Shown here one piece after another: positions 51,271-59,484 of a stretch of DNA of 64,000 bases (its first letter is position 1; the number at the start of each line of letters is the position of its first letter). Under the pieces are notes generated by a model that was given only the letters and a program-made list of their open reading frames with translations, ran no database searches and was not told where the DNA came from. Made by a program: the position numbers and the translations under genes. This DNA is from Rhodospirillaceae bacterium. GTDB taxonomy: Bacteria; Pseudomonadota; Alphaproteobacteria; Rhodospirillales; JABJKH01. The stretch lies in NCBI GenBank assembly GCA_018660465.1, contig JABJKH010000114.1, positions 1-64,000 on the forward strand, written 5' to 3'.

Positions 51271-53085
51271 TTACCTCCCCACTGCGTAACCCTGCATCAT
51301 CCGCGGATTGGCAGCTGCTTTCAGCATATCACCGTCCTTGGCTGCTGCCGTGGTTCGGCCCAGGCTCCAATCGTCTTCGACAACCACATTGTGGCCACGG
51401 CGACGGAGTTCCTCAATCGTCGCCGTGGGGAAGCGTCCTTCCATGGTCAGGTTGCCAGGGTCAACTTCGCGAGGGTAAAACGATCCTGTCCAGTGGCTGC
51501 TGTTAAAGCCAGGGGCTTCGATGGCTTCTTGTAGGTTCATGCCGAAATGCATATGGCGAAGAAGCATGTGCGTTGCCCATTGATCCTGCTGATCCCCGCC
51601 GGGTGTGCCCCACGCCATGTAGGGTTTGCCATCCCTGAATGCCATCGATGGGGTTAACGTCGTCCGGGGTCGGCGTTTCGGTCCGATACACGACGGTGAG
51701 CGTTCATCCACCCAATACATCTGTGCACGAATGGTCAGGCAGAACCCAAGCCCTGGGATCGCCGGGGAGCTTTGCAGCCAGCCCCCACTCGGCGTTCCGG
51801 AAACCATATTGCCGTGGCGGTCTATAATATCAAAATGCACGGTATCGCCTTGCATCACACCGTCAGATCTCGCGATGGTTTCTGAATCGATCTTGGCAAC
51901 GGTCGGCTCGCCAATGCCAAAGGCTGCGGCGAAGGCTAAATCATCCGACTTCTCGCGTTCGAATATGGGACCGCCAAAGCCGGGGATATTACCCGGCCGC
52001 TGTTCCATCGACGCCGTGTCGCCCACCAGTTTCCGACGGGCCGCGTTGTAGTCGTCGCTCAACAAGGTATCCATCGGGATTTCGCTGAAGTTTGGATCGC
52101 CATAAAAACTTTCCCGGTCCGCATACGCCAGCTTTGCGCATTCTTGCACCAAGTGAACGAAGTCCGGATCTGTTGCCGACATGCCGGAAAGATCGAACCC
52201 TTGCAGCAAGGCCAACTGTTGCAACATCACCGGTCCCTGCCCCCAAGGTCCGGTCTTATAAACCGTGTAGTTGTGGTAATCGTAGCTGAGCGGGTCCTCT
52301 ACCGTCGCTTCCCACTCCGCCATATCGCTGCCGCGCAGGAAGGCGCTGTTGCGGTTGCCGGTGACATCCAAGGCTTCGGTGACGCGACAAAACTTGTCGA
52401 TGGTTTCAGCGATAAATCCTTGCGACCAGATTTTGCGCGCGGCTTCGATTTGGTTGTCACGATCCCCACCAGCAGATTCAGATTCCTTAACGATCCTGGA
52501 ATAGGTGTCGGCCAGAACAGGGTTCTTATAGAGAGAGCCCGGCTTTGGAATATTCCCATCGGGAAACCATAAATCCCCTGACGTCGTCCATTCTTCTTTG
52601 AAAAGCGCATGGACCAGTTCAAGGGTGGCGCAAACCTTGGGCACCAAAGGGCAGCCGTTTCGGGCATAGCTAATGGCCGGTGCCATAACTTCGCGAAGCG
52701 TCATGGTGCCATAGTTCTTCAGCAGCAACATCCAGGCATCGAACGCCCCTGGCACCACCGCCGCCGTCAGGCCACTGCCGGGAATGACGTCAATCCCGAT
52801 GTCCCGGTACGCATCTGGTGTCGCTGTCACAGGTGCCACACCCTGGCCACAGATGACCTTGGTTTCGTTATGTTCCGCATCATGAACAATCAACGGCACT
52901 TCACCCGCCGGGCCGCAAAGATGAGGCTCGGCGATTTGCAGGACAAACCCCATCGCCACCGCTGCATCGAAGGCATTGCCGTCTTTCTCAAGGACCGCCA
53001 TGCCGACACTGGAGGCAAGCCAGTGGGTTGAAGTAACAACACCAAAGGTGCCGAGAATTTCCGGGCGGGTGGTAAAATCGTTCAT
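51271..53085 (-). CDS. Gamma-glutamyltransferase family protein 2
   Basis: A paralogue of the following gene, 604 residues, with matching order throughout. The predicted catalytic residue is Thr415 in GDTVHFDIIDRHGNMVSGTPSGGW. Other shared blocks are LEKDGNAFDAAVAMGFVLQIAEPH and RPRTTLTPSMAFRDGKPYMAWGTPGGDQQDQW. It has no signal peptide. It may form a hetero-oligomer with its neighbour or act on a different substrate; both retain the active-site threonine, so neither looks dead. Confidence 0.9.
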   Translation of the reverse strand: MNDFTTRPEILGTFGVVTSTHWLASSVGMAVLEKDGNAFDAAVAMGFVLQIAEPHLCGPAGEVPLIVHDAEHNETKVICGQGVAPVTATPDAYRDIGIDVIPGSGLTAAVVPGAFDAWMLLLKNYGTMTLREVMAPAISYARNGCPLVPKVCATLELVHALFKEEWTTSGDLWFPDGNIPKPGSLYKNPVLADTYSRIVKESESAGGDRDNQIEAARKIWSQGFIAETIDKFCRVTEALDVTGNRNSAFLRGSDMAEWEATVEDPLSYDYHNYTVYKTGPWGQGPVMLQQLALLQGFDLSGMSATDPDFVHLVQECAKLAYADRESFYGDPNFSEIPMDTLLSDDYNAARRKLVGDTASMEQRPGNIPGFGGPIFEREKSDDLAFAAAFGIGEPTVAKIDSETIARSDGVMQGDTVHFDIIDRHGNMVSGTPSGGWLQSSPAIPGLGFCLTIRAQMYWVDERSPSCIGPKRRPRTTLTPSMAFRDGKPYMAWGTPGGDQQDQWATHMLLRHMHFGMNLQEAIEAPGFNSSHWTGSFYPREVDPGNLTMEGRFPTATIEELRRRGHNVVVEDDWSLGRTTAAAKDGDMLKAAANPRMMQGYAVGR

Positions 53086-53135
53086 GGGGTATCCTTAGAT
53101 TTGTAGAGGGCCGCGAATATATCACATGCCAAGAA

Positions 53136-53969
53136 TTATGTGCCTACTTTAAATTGCGCCGTTATGCCACGAAGTGCGGCGATAACACTTAGCGCCGTGA
53201 TCTTTCCAGTCCGCATGTTTTCTTCGGAGGGAACGTTCTTGATCGTGGCTTCGAAATCGGCACTATCAGCCTCGACCTCAAAGTGCTGAATGTTCCGATC
53301 CACGCCCGGATCAGCCCAGATTTGCAATGTCGTGCGATCCGGTCCAATTCCGGCAAGGCTCAACGCTGCTGCCACATTAACGTTGGCGGGAAAGCCCTTG
53401 GCACCTTCTCGAGCACTACCCTCAAATATTTTTGTCGGCTCGGTAATCGCGTCCATATCAAGGTCGTTCTCAACGACGTAAGGCGCACCTACAAACCCCG
53501 CAGGGTTCTTTCGCGTCACCATGGTGACAGAATGTATTGTTCCTTCGGCGGCAGCCCGCACAGCATCCAAGGCTATCAAGGCCCCCGTCGGCACGATAAT
53601 TCGAGCATGATGCTGATCGGCTAGCGCCTTCAAATCATCATGCTCCAACAAACTGCCAACGCTGATCGGAACGAACGTCCGCCCAGCCTCCAAAGCAGGA
53701 ACCGCGACATCTCTAAACACAGCACTCGGCGCACATTCGAGAACAATATCTGCGAGATCAGCGAGTTCTCCTAACGCTACCACAGGCACTTGGTTCTTGA
53801 AGTCCGCGATATTGCGCTTGGCTTTGTCTGTATCACGTGCGGAAACGGCAGCGAGTTCCAGCCCCGGAAGCTCGCCCGCATCCAAAACCCCCGCAACCTT
53901 GAGCCCAATCGCGCCTAGCCCGCCAATACCAACGCGCAAGGCTCCACCATTTTGTACTTCTGTATTCAT
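53136..53969 (-). CDS. Aspartate dehydrogenase-like NAD(P) oxidoreductase
   Basis: About 277 residues. The Rossmann start is LRVGIGGLGAIGLKVAGVL. The segment ADIVLECAPSAVFRDVAVPALEAGRTFVPISVGSLLEHD and the later FPANVNVAAALSLAGIGPDRT resemble L-aspartate dehydrogenase. That enzyme converts aspartate to iminoaspartate or oxaloacetate. The frame opens with TTG at 53981 and ATG lies at 53969; the choice is uncertain. Other amino acid or homoserine-like substrates are possible. Confidence 0.82.
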   Translation of the reverse strand: MNTEVQNGGALRVGIGGLGAIGLKVAGVLDAGELPGLELAAVSARDTDKAKRNIADFKNQVPVVALGELADLADIVLECAPSAVFRDVAVPALEAGRTFVPISVGSLLEHDDLKALADQHHARIIVPTGALIALDAVRAAAEGTIHSVTMVTRKNPAGFVGAPYVVENDLDMDAITEPTKIFEGSAREGAKGFPANVNVAAALSLAGIGPDRTTLQIWADPGVDRNIQHFEVEADSADFEATIKNVPSEENMRTGKITALSVIAALRGITAQFKVGT

Positions 53970-54074
53970 GCTCTTAACCAACTACCTTTTATGGTTAGAG
54001 GGTAAGCCCGCATCTCTGGTCTTAGCAAGGGTCGTTAGGAATTGACGATTTTCAATAGCATGAGTAGAGGACTT

Positions 54075-54165
54075 CCTTCGAGACGCTCGCGGAGGCTCGC
54101 TCCTCAGGATGAAGGGTGAGACAAGATTCATTTACGGTGAGGAGCGCCGGGGGCGTGTCTCAAAC
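54075..54165. repeat. REP-type palindrome pair
   Basis: CTTCGAGACGCTCGCGGAGG...CTCCTCAGGATGAA (54075-54112) faces GGTGAGGAGCGCC...GGGCGTGTCTCAAA (54136-54165). It belongs to the same family as 47184-47280 and 58170-58302 and lies between the Doc gene end and the aspartate dehydrogenase promoter region. Confidence 0.75.
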
Positions 54166-54191
54166 CACATGTTGGTTTTTGTGTTCTAGCC

Positions 54192-54578
54192 TTAACGCCT
54201 CACCGAATTATCCTCAAACCAAATCGCCACCTTCTCCTCATCCGTCTCCCCCGCCGCCAGCGCCAGAATGACATTCACCATCTCAACCTCGTCCGGCCTG
54301 AAGTCGTACCCGTTCAGGCTCAAAAATGAATTCCCCGCGAGCAGCCCTGCGCGTTTGTTGCCGTCTAGGAATGAATGGTTTTGGATGATGCCTGCGGTAT
54401 AGGCGGCGGCCAGGGCGAATAGGCTTGGTGTATCGCCATAGGCATAAAGATTTTGAGGACGACCCAGGGCGCTTTCCAGCAACCCCTCGTCACGAATGCC
54501 GTCAGTCCCGCCGAACGCCGAAATGGCTTGGGCGTGCATTGCCTTCACCATCTGGACGGTGAGCCACTTAGGCTGCAT
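54192..54578 (-). CDS. doc: Doc/Fic-family toxin
   Basis: A death-on-curing toxin of 128 residues. Doc proteins phosphorylate elongation factor Tu and stop translation. The Fic-type motif is intact as HSFLDGNKRAGLL near residue 68. The N-terminal IRDEGLLESALGRP and YAAAYTAGI-like helix are typical. The ATG overlaps the antitoxin stop by one base (TGATG), as in many toxin-antitoxin operons. Confidence 0.93.
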   Translation of the reverse strand: MQPKWLTVQMVKAMHAQAISAFGGTDGIRDEGLLESALGRPQNLYAYGDTPSLFALAAAYTAGIIQNHSFLDGNKRAGLLAGNSFLSLNGYDFRPDEVEMVNVILALAAGETDEEKVAIWFEDNSVRR

Positions 54579-54808
54579 CAGCCTTCAGCGAGTTTCTTCA
54601 TCGCGTTAGGATAACGACGCATGAAATCCTGGCTCGCGTCGAGGGCTTGTTCGAAGTCCGGATCGTATGGGGTCATAAGAACACCGTCCGGCGTATCGAC
54701 CAGATAGAATTCGCTGCCTTCTTCCAGGCGCAGGTCTTTGAGAACCTCCTTGGGCACTGTAAACCCAAGCGACGTTCCGACCTTTCGAAGTTTTAGTTTT
54801 GTGCTCAT
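54578..54808 (-). CDS. AbrB/MazE-type antitoxin
   Basis: A protein of 76 residues with an N-terminal swapped-hairpin DNA-binding domain: LKLRKVGTSLGFTVPKEVLKDLRLEEGSEF. The C-terminal part is probably the toxin-binding tail. The partner is a Doc toxin, so a Phd-type fold would be the textbook partner; the AbrB fold here is a variation. A 20-bp AT palindrome lies just upstream of its start. Confidence 0.9.
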   Translation of the reverse strand: MSTKLKLRKVGTSLGFTVPKEVLKDLRLEEGSEFYLVDTPDGVLMTPYDPDFEQALDASQDFMRRYPNAMKKLAEG

Positions 54809-54816
54809 AACCTTAC

Positions 54817-54836
54817 AATAATATAATTATATTATT
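54817..54836 (-). promoter_or_regulatory. Perfect 20-bp AT palindrome, likely promoter/operator of the toxin-antitoxin pair
   Basis: AATAATATAATTATATTATT is its own reverse complement, begins 8 bases before the antitoxin start and includes TATAAT-like -10 sequence on the minus strand. AbrB-type antitoxins usually bind such palindromes to repress their own operon. Given the short distance, the transcript would have a very short leader. Confidence 0.65.
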
Positions 54837-54853
54837 TAATCAAGAGAGGTCTA

Positions 54854-55930
54854 TTAAGCATTCTCCCCCCGCACCGCTTCACATACCGCTTCAACAATTT
54901 CATCGGTCGTTGCGCTGCCGCCGAGGTCGGCGGGCATCACCTCACCCGCCGCGGTGACGCGTTCGACTGCGGTCATCAGGCGCTTGGCGGCGGAAGGCTC
55001 GCCTAGGTGTTCCAGCATCATTACCGCTGACCAAAGCGTGCCAATCGGGTTGGCGATGCCTTTGCCGATGATGTCGAAGGCGGAGCCGTGGATGGGTTCG
55101 AACATTGAGGGATAAGTGCGTTCCGGGTTGAGGTTCGCCGTCGGACCGATGCCCAAGCTGCCAGACAAAGCCGCGGCCAAATCGCTCAGCACATCCGCAT
55201 GCAAGTTCGTCGCGACAACGACATCAATCGACTTGGGATCAAGCACCATCCGCGTGGTCATCGCATCGACCAGGATTTTGTCTGTGGTGACATCAGGGTA
55301 ATCCCCCTTGATCGAATGATAAATATCATCCCACATCACCAGCCCATGGCGCTGGGCGTTGGATTTTGTGACGACGGTCAGGTGCTTCCGGGGTCGGGTA
55401 CGGGCCAGTTCAAACGCGAACCTTTGTACCCGCTCCACACCTGTTCGGGTAAATACAGATACATCCATGCCGACTTCTTCTGGCAATCCCCGATGCACGC
55501 GCCCACCGGCACCGGCGTATTCGCCTTCGGTGTTTTCGCGAACAATGATCCAGTCCAGGTCTTCCGCCGGGCAATCGCGGAGTGGCCCTTCAATCCCCGG
55601 CAGCAACCGCGCCGGTCGCACGTTGGCGTATTGATCAAACCCCTGACAAATCGCCAGCCGCAAGCCCCAGAGCGTAATGTGATCGGGCACATCAGGATCA
55701 CCCGCAGAGCCAAAATAAATCGCGTCCACATCGCGAATTTGCGCCGGGCCGTCTTCCGGCATCATGATGCCGTGTTCGCGGTAATAGTCCGACCCCCATG
55801 GGAAATGTTCGACGTTGAGCTTAAACCCGCCGTCTTTTTCTTCCAGCACCCGAAGAACCTTTAGGCCTGCTTCAATGACCTCTGTGCCGATGCCGTCACC
55901 GGGGATCGCAGCAATTTTGTACTCTTTCAA
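54854..55930 (-). CDS. Tartrate dehydrogenase / isopropylmalate dehydrogenase family enzyme
   Basis: A metal- and NAD-dependent decarboxylating dehydrogenase of 358 residues. Motifs include AAIPGDGIGTEVIEAGL, IIVRENTEGEYAGAGGR, the catalytic VVTKSNAQRHG, VVATNLHADVLSDLAAALSGSLG and FEPIHGSAFDI. The KSNAQRHG and WGSDYYREHG details fit the tartrate/D-malate branch (TtuC/DmlA) better than leuB, and no leu genes are near. It is divergent from the next gene. Confidence 0.9.
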   Translation of the reverse strand: MKEYKIAAIPGDGIGTEVIEAGLKVLRVLEEKDGGFKLNVEHFPWGSDYYREHGIMMPEDGPAQIRDVDAIYFGSAGDPDVPDHITLWGLRLAICQGFDQYANVRPARLLPGIEGPLRDCPAEDLDWIIVRENTEGEYAGAGGRVHRGLPEEVGMDVSVFTRTGVERVQRFAFELARTRPRKHLTVVTKSNAQRHGLVMWDDIYHSIKGDYPDVTTDKILVDAMTTRMVLDPKSIDVVVATNLHADVLSDLAAALSGSLGIGPTANLNPERTYPSMFEPIHGSAFDIIGKGIANPIGTLWSAVMMLEHLGEPSAAKRLMTAVERVTAAGEVMPADLGGSATTDEIVEAVCEAVRGENA

Positions 55931-56036
55931 AATCTAAACTCCTAAATGTATTTACGGGTGTTGCCCTGCTCGAACGCACCTGCCATTCTCCCTCCATATT
56001 TTCAGGGAGCCCCACCTTTACAAGGAGAATTGGACT

Positions 56037-57038
56037 GTGGCAAAGACGATTACATTCGCATGTTGGGATTACGACCGGGTTATGCCGGTAATGGACGGCA
56101 CCGTGCCTGTTGAGGACTACGAAGTCTGCCCGATTTTACTTAAACCTGCGGATCTATTTCCGCGTACCTTACAGCGCCAGGAATTCGATGTTTCAGAGCT
56201 TTCATTCAGCAGTTACATGCTGCAAACATCCCGTGGCACGTCTGATTACATCGCCATCCCCGTCTTTACCTCCCGCGCGTATCGCCATTCGTCGATCTAT
56301 GTTCGGAATGATGCGGGCATAAACGACCCCAAAGACCTGGAGGGCAAAAAGGTCGGTATTCCTGAATACCAAATGACCCTGGTCGTCTGGGCGCGAGGCA
56401 TGTTGCAGGACGAATACGGCGTTGATATCAAGAAGATGAAACTCCGGCGCGGTGCGACCAACTACGCGGGGCTAAAAGAACGCCTGAAGCTTGAACTGCC
56501 GGACGACATTGATATCGAACCCATCCCAGAAGACAAGAGCACGAACGATCTTTTATTGTCCGGTGAGATCGATGCGATCATCTCCCCCACCCCGCCCGAT
56601 AGCTTCGTCGATGGTCACGAAAATGTTCGGGAATTGCTGGGCGGCATACGCGAGACTGAAAAAGCATTCCACACCCGCACCGGCGCATTTCCGATCATGC
56701 ACACGGTGGTGATCAAGAAATCCATCGTCGAAGAAAACCCTGATCTGGCGCCAAAGCTATTTTCGGCATTGTGCAAAGGCCGCAACATCGCGTTGGCGAA
56801 TTTAAAAGAAATCTCCAACGGCCCGGCCAACCGCCTGTCGATCCCCTGGCTGCAAGCCGAGCTCGCCGAAACCCGCCGCGTCATGGGCGATAATTATTGG
56901 TGGTATGGGATCGAGAGAAACCGCAAAGAACTCGAAAACATGTGCCGCTATTCTCAGGAACAATATTTGTCCGAGCGGTTGCTAACCGTCGAAGAACTGT
57001 TCACGGAATCAACATTGAATTTGCCTGACGAGTTCTAA
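56037..57038 (+). CDS. 4,5-dihydroxyphthalate decarboxylase-like protein (NMT1/THI5-like fold)
   Basis: The protein has 333 residues, starting with GTG after AAGGAG. The sequence matches the family of Pht5-like decarboxylases, which share the periplasmic-binding-protein fold: FDVSELSFSSYMLQTSRG, DLEGKKVGIPEYQMTLVVWARGML and ISPTPPDSFVDG. No signal peptide is present, which favours a cytoplasmic enzyme over a transporter-binding protein. No phthalate dioxygenase genes are near, so its substrate is unknown. Confidence 0.82.
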   Translation: MAKTITFACWDYDRVMPVMDGTVPVEDYEVCPILLKPADLFPRTLQRQEFDVSELSFSSYMLQTSRGTSDYIAIPVFTSRAYRHSSIYVRNDAGINDPKDLEGKKVGIPEYQMTLVVWARGMLQDEYGVDIKKMKLRRGATNYAGLKERLKLELPDDIDIEPIPEDKSTNDLLLSGEIDAIISPTPPDSFVDGHENVRELLGGIRETEKAFHTRTGAFPIMHTVVIKKSIVEENPDLAPKLFSALCKGRNIALANLKEISNGPANRLSIPWLQAELAETRRVMGDNYWWYGIERNRKELENMCRYSQEQYLSERLLTVEELFTESTLNLPDEF

Positions 57039-57140
57039 GTCGGGGTGAGTTGACCGAGGTCAAGGGGGTTACTCCGTCCTGTCGTTATACCTGTGCCAAA
57101 CTTACCACTTGCACAGGCCCATAACGATAAGGAGCCCCCG

Positions 57141-57608
57141 ATGAAGATTACCGACGCCCTGCTGGGCGAACACGCCGTGATGTATGAACTGTTTGAGCAC
57201 ATCCGCGACACGGCCCATAACGCGAACGACGTTCAGGAAATTCAGCGTATTGTCTTGGTGGTGGAGAGACTCCTGCTGTCCCATGCCCGGATCGAGGAAG
57301 ACATGTTGTTTCCAGAACTGGAACCCCACCTCGGGCCGATGGGCCCGCTTGCCGTCATGCGCTCCGAACACCAAGAGATCGAAGACCTCCTCACCGCCGC
57401 CAAAGCAGCAACCGATGTCGGCGTTCTCAAATCAACAATCGAGCAGTTCCTGGACCTGACCTACGGCCACTTCCAAAAAGAAGAACAAGTCCTCTTCGCC
57501 ATGGCCCAACAGGTCCTCGACGAACCCGCCCTGACGGACCTCGGCACCAAATGGGCCGCGCGCCGAAAAGTTGTTGTTGATGGACAGGGCTGCCTGGGGG
57601 CGGCCTAG
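57141..57608 (+). CDS. Hemerythrin HHE domain protein
   Basis: About 155 residues from the ATG at 57141, which has AAGGAG upstream; the frame opens at 57093. Four-helix bundle di-iron ligands are seen as LGEHAVMYELFEHI, LLSHARIEEDMLFPEL, RSEHQEIEDLL and YGHFQKEEQVLF. Such proteins bind oxygen or nitric oxide or buffer iron. The gene stands alone. Confidence 0.92.
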   Translation: MKITDALLGEHAVMYELFEHIRDTAHNANDVQEIQRIVLVVERLLLSHARIEEDMLFPELEPHLGPMGPLAVMRSEHQEIEDLLTAAKAATDVGVLKSTIEQFLDLTYGHFQKEEQVLFAMAQQVLDEPALTDLGTKWAARRKVVVDGQGCLGAA

Positions 57609-57630
57609 AGGGTATTTGAGAATGACGGGG

Positions 57631-58020
57631 TCAGAATTTTCCGCGCACACTGAAAGCGATACCGAGCCACACAAAACTTCTGAGAGTCATCGCGCCAACC
57701 GTGCGCATTTCATAGGCTCCATCCATCAGGATATGAATGCCGAAGGCTGCGAAAACAAGTATCGTTAGGGCTGCAATTGAAAATGCTAAGGGTGTGACCC
57801 AGGAACGCCATAAGAACAGCCCAGCGGCCCCTGCAATATATGCAAATCCAACGAGGAAATTGAACCAGACAACAAACGGTACGTAGTTTCCAGCGGCTTC
57901 GCGACTGGCACCTTCAACGAAGAGAACACCTCCACCTGACATGACGGACAAAAGTCCAAATATGCCAACAAAAACCGCCGCCAAAATGGCCCAACGAGGT
58001 CGTTTATTTTGATCTGTCAT
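57631..58020 (-). CDS. Small four-helix membrane protein, unknown
   Basis: A protein of 129 residues with four hydrophobic segments at about 10-30, 47-69, 73-93 and 105-125. The start codon is ATG preceded by a weak ribosome-binding site. I do not recognise a functional motif. The gene is convergent with the hemerythrin gene. Confidence 0.7.
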   Translation of the reverse strand: MTDQNKRPRWAILAAVFVGIFGLLSVMSGGGVLFVEGASREAAGNYVPFVVWFNFLVGFAYIAGAAGLFLWRSWVTPLAFSIAALTILVFAAFGIHILMDGAYEMRTVGAMTLRSFVWLGIAFSVRGKF

Positions 58021-58169
58021 GTTCCTATAACCTGCTTTGACTTCTTCAACTAAATCTACAGTAATGTGGTGTTGTATACCGCTTGGCGCAAGTCTTGGAG
58101 GAAACTAAAAATGGCAGGAGGGAGCGAGCCTCCTAAGGAAGGCCAGGGGCTAGATCGGCGTATCGGAAT

Positions 58170-58302
58170 TTTACTCAGCATCCTTCGAGTCCCGCCACTC
58201 CGCGACGCCTCAGGATGAGGAAATTTTTTAATTTACTATATATTCAATTACCTACCTCATCCTGAGGAGCGCTATAAGCGCGTCTCGAAGGACGCTGAGT
58301 AA
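58170..58302. repeat. REP-type palindrome pair with TTTACTCAGC ends
   Basis: TTTACTCAGCATCCTTCGAG...CCTCAGGATGAGG (58170-58220) and CCTCATCCTGAGGAGCGC...CTCGAAGGACGCTGAGTAAA (58253-58302) form a long inverted repeat around an AT-rich loop. This is the most complete copy of the REP family in the window. The rest of the 58021-58494 gap holds low-complexity TGTGTTCTC-type sequence and the repeat at 58431-58490. Confidence 0.85.
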
Positions 58303-58430
58303 ATCCCCATCCCCCCTATAAGTTCCCTCTCCATCTCTGTGTCCACCTCTGTGTTCTCAGTGTTCTCTGTGGTTAGATAAACGGGCAGTCAATTGGGTGA
58401 AGAGTTTCAGAGACAATTCACAATTCAAGA

Positions 58431-58490
58431 CTTGACCCCGTGGCTCAAAAGTGACCCCGTGGTTCCAAAGGGCAAGACTTGACCCCGCGG
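58431..58490. repeat. Short repeated GACTTGACCCCG motif
   Basis: GACTTGACCCCG(T/C)GG occurs twice and GTGACCCCGTGG once within 60 bases, just downstream of the Abi_C gene. GGGGTCA-type repeats are often left by REP-associated transposases, but no transposase is here. Confidence 0.45.
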
Positions 58491-58494
58491 TTGC

Positions 58495-59394
58495 TCATCC
58501 TCTTTCATGATGCGTTTCCACTAAAAATACGGCCAATGTTGAAGCCGCGCCAACAGCAAGCTTGGCGTGACGTGGGCTTAAACCTCTACTATCAGCGATT
58601 CTTCCGTGACCAGTACCATACTTATTTCGGAGCTCGGCAACACCTTTCGTAATAGTTGCTAAATTGCTTAATAATCTCCGGATAGTATTTGCCGCTTTAG
58701 CAGAGTCATGGATATCGTCAGGAGTCAGCTTTAGTACCTTGGCTGTTTGTTTTACCAGTTCACTAATATCAGAATTCTTAGAAACGGTAACATCGCGTTC
58801 GGCAAGTATGGTTTTGCAGCAAGTTTCTATAAGTTCTTTTGCTGTGCCGATTGCTAGTCCAGGGTCTTCATTTACTGCAGCCTCCATTCGAGTAATCTGT
58901 TGCATAACATATGTTAGGTCAGAGCCACCTAGTGTTTGCTTGGCAGCCGATACAGCTGGATTAGTTCCGGTGCCAACGTAACGACCTATATAAACAGGCT
59001 TGTTGGACATTCGTGATTTCTCAACCAACTGAAACCCATCATTAATTAAAAAATTATTATATAATTGGGCTAATCGTTCTGCTTCAGGCGTATCACTTCG
59101 AATAACGGGGTGAACTGTTTCGCATAGAAATCTTAACAAAATTTCGTCATCACCGTATGCCAAACCGAAACGTCGATCGTGGAAAACCCAATTATCCTCC
59201 CAATCGAAATTATTAACTCTATGTTGCCAAATATCCCCCGCTGCATCAGAAAACCGGTTATCAGTTGATGGAATTTGGGATAAATCATATAGACGCCCGA
59301 GAAATTCAGTCTCCTCTAGACGACCAGCCCAATTCACTTCTTCTACAATCATTGCGTCAAATATATCACGACGAGTTAATTGAGAAATTTTCAT
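58495..59394 (-). CDS. Abortive infection (Abi_C) family protein
   Basis: The protein has 299 residues. The N-terminal part (LTRRDIFDAMIVEEVNWAGRL, EFLGRLYDLSQIPS) resembles the AbiJ-type N-terminal domain. The C-terminal part (ELRNKYGTGHGR and ARHAKLAVGAASTLAVFLVETHHERG) matches the abortive infection C-terminal domain. The RN-x5-GHG pattern may be a HEPN RNase active site (R-x6-H). The gene is more AT-rich than the flanking fad genes. It is a likely phage-defence gene that acts alone; function is inferred from family. Confidence 0.82.
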   Translation of the reverse strand: MKISQLTRRDIFDAMIVEEVNWAGRLEETEFLGRLYDLSQIPSTDNRFSDAAGDIWQHRVNNFDWEDNWVFHDRRFGLAYGDDEILLRFLCETVHPVIRSDTPEAERLAQLYNNFLINDGFQLVEKSRMSNKPVYIGRYVGTGTNPAVSAAKQTLGGSDLTYVMQQITRMEAAVNEDPGLAIGTAKELIETCCKTILAERDVTVSKNSDISELVKQTAKVLKLTPDDIHDSAKAANTIRRLLSNLATITKGVAELRNKYGTGHGRIADSRGLSPRHAKLAVGAASTLAVFLVETHHERG

Positions 59395-59484
59395 CTATAT
59401 TTCGTAGCTCCAATTTTGGATTTCTAGCAATAATTTCTAAATTAAGAAAAAGGAAACTCGAACCATTAATTTTTCTTACCCCCC

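Noticed and set aside
54854-55930. leuB (3-isopropylmalate dehydrogenase) as the call
   Set aside because: No leucine genes are adjacent and the motif details fit the tartrate/D-malate dehydrogenase branch better.
56037-57038. Periplasmic substrate-binding protein of an ABC transporter
   Set aside because: There is no signal peptide or transporter gene nearby and the sequence resembles the dihydroxyphthalate decarboxylase-like branch.
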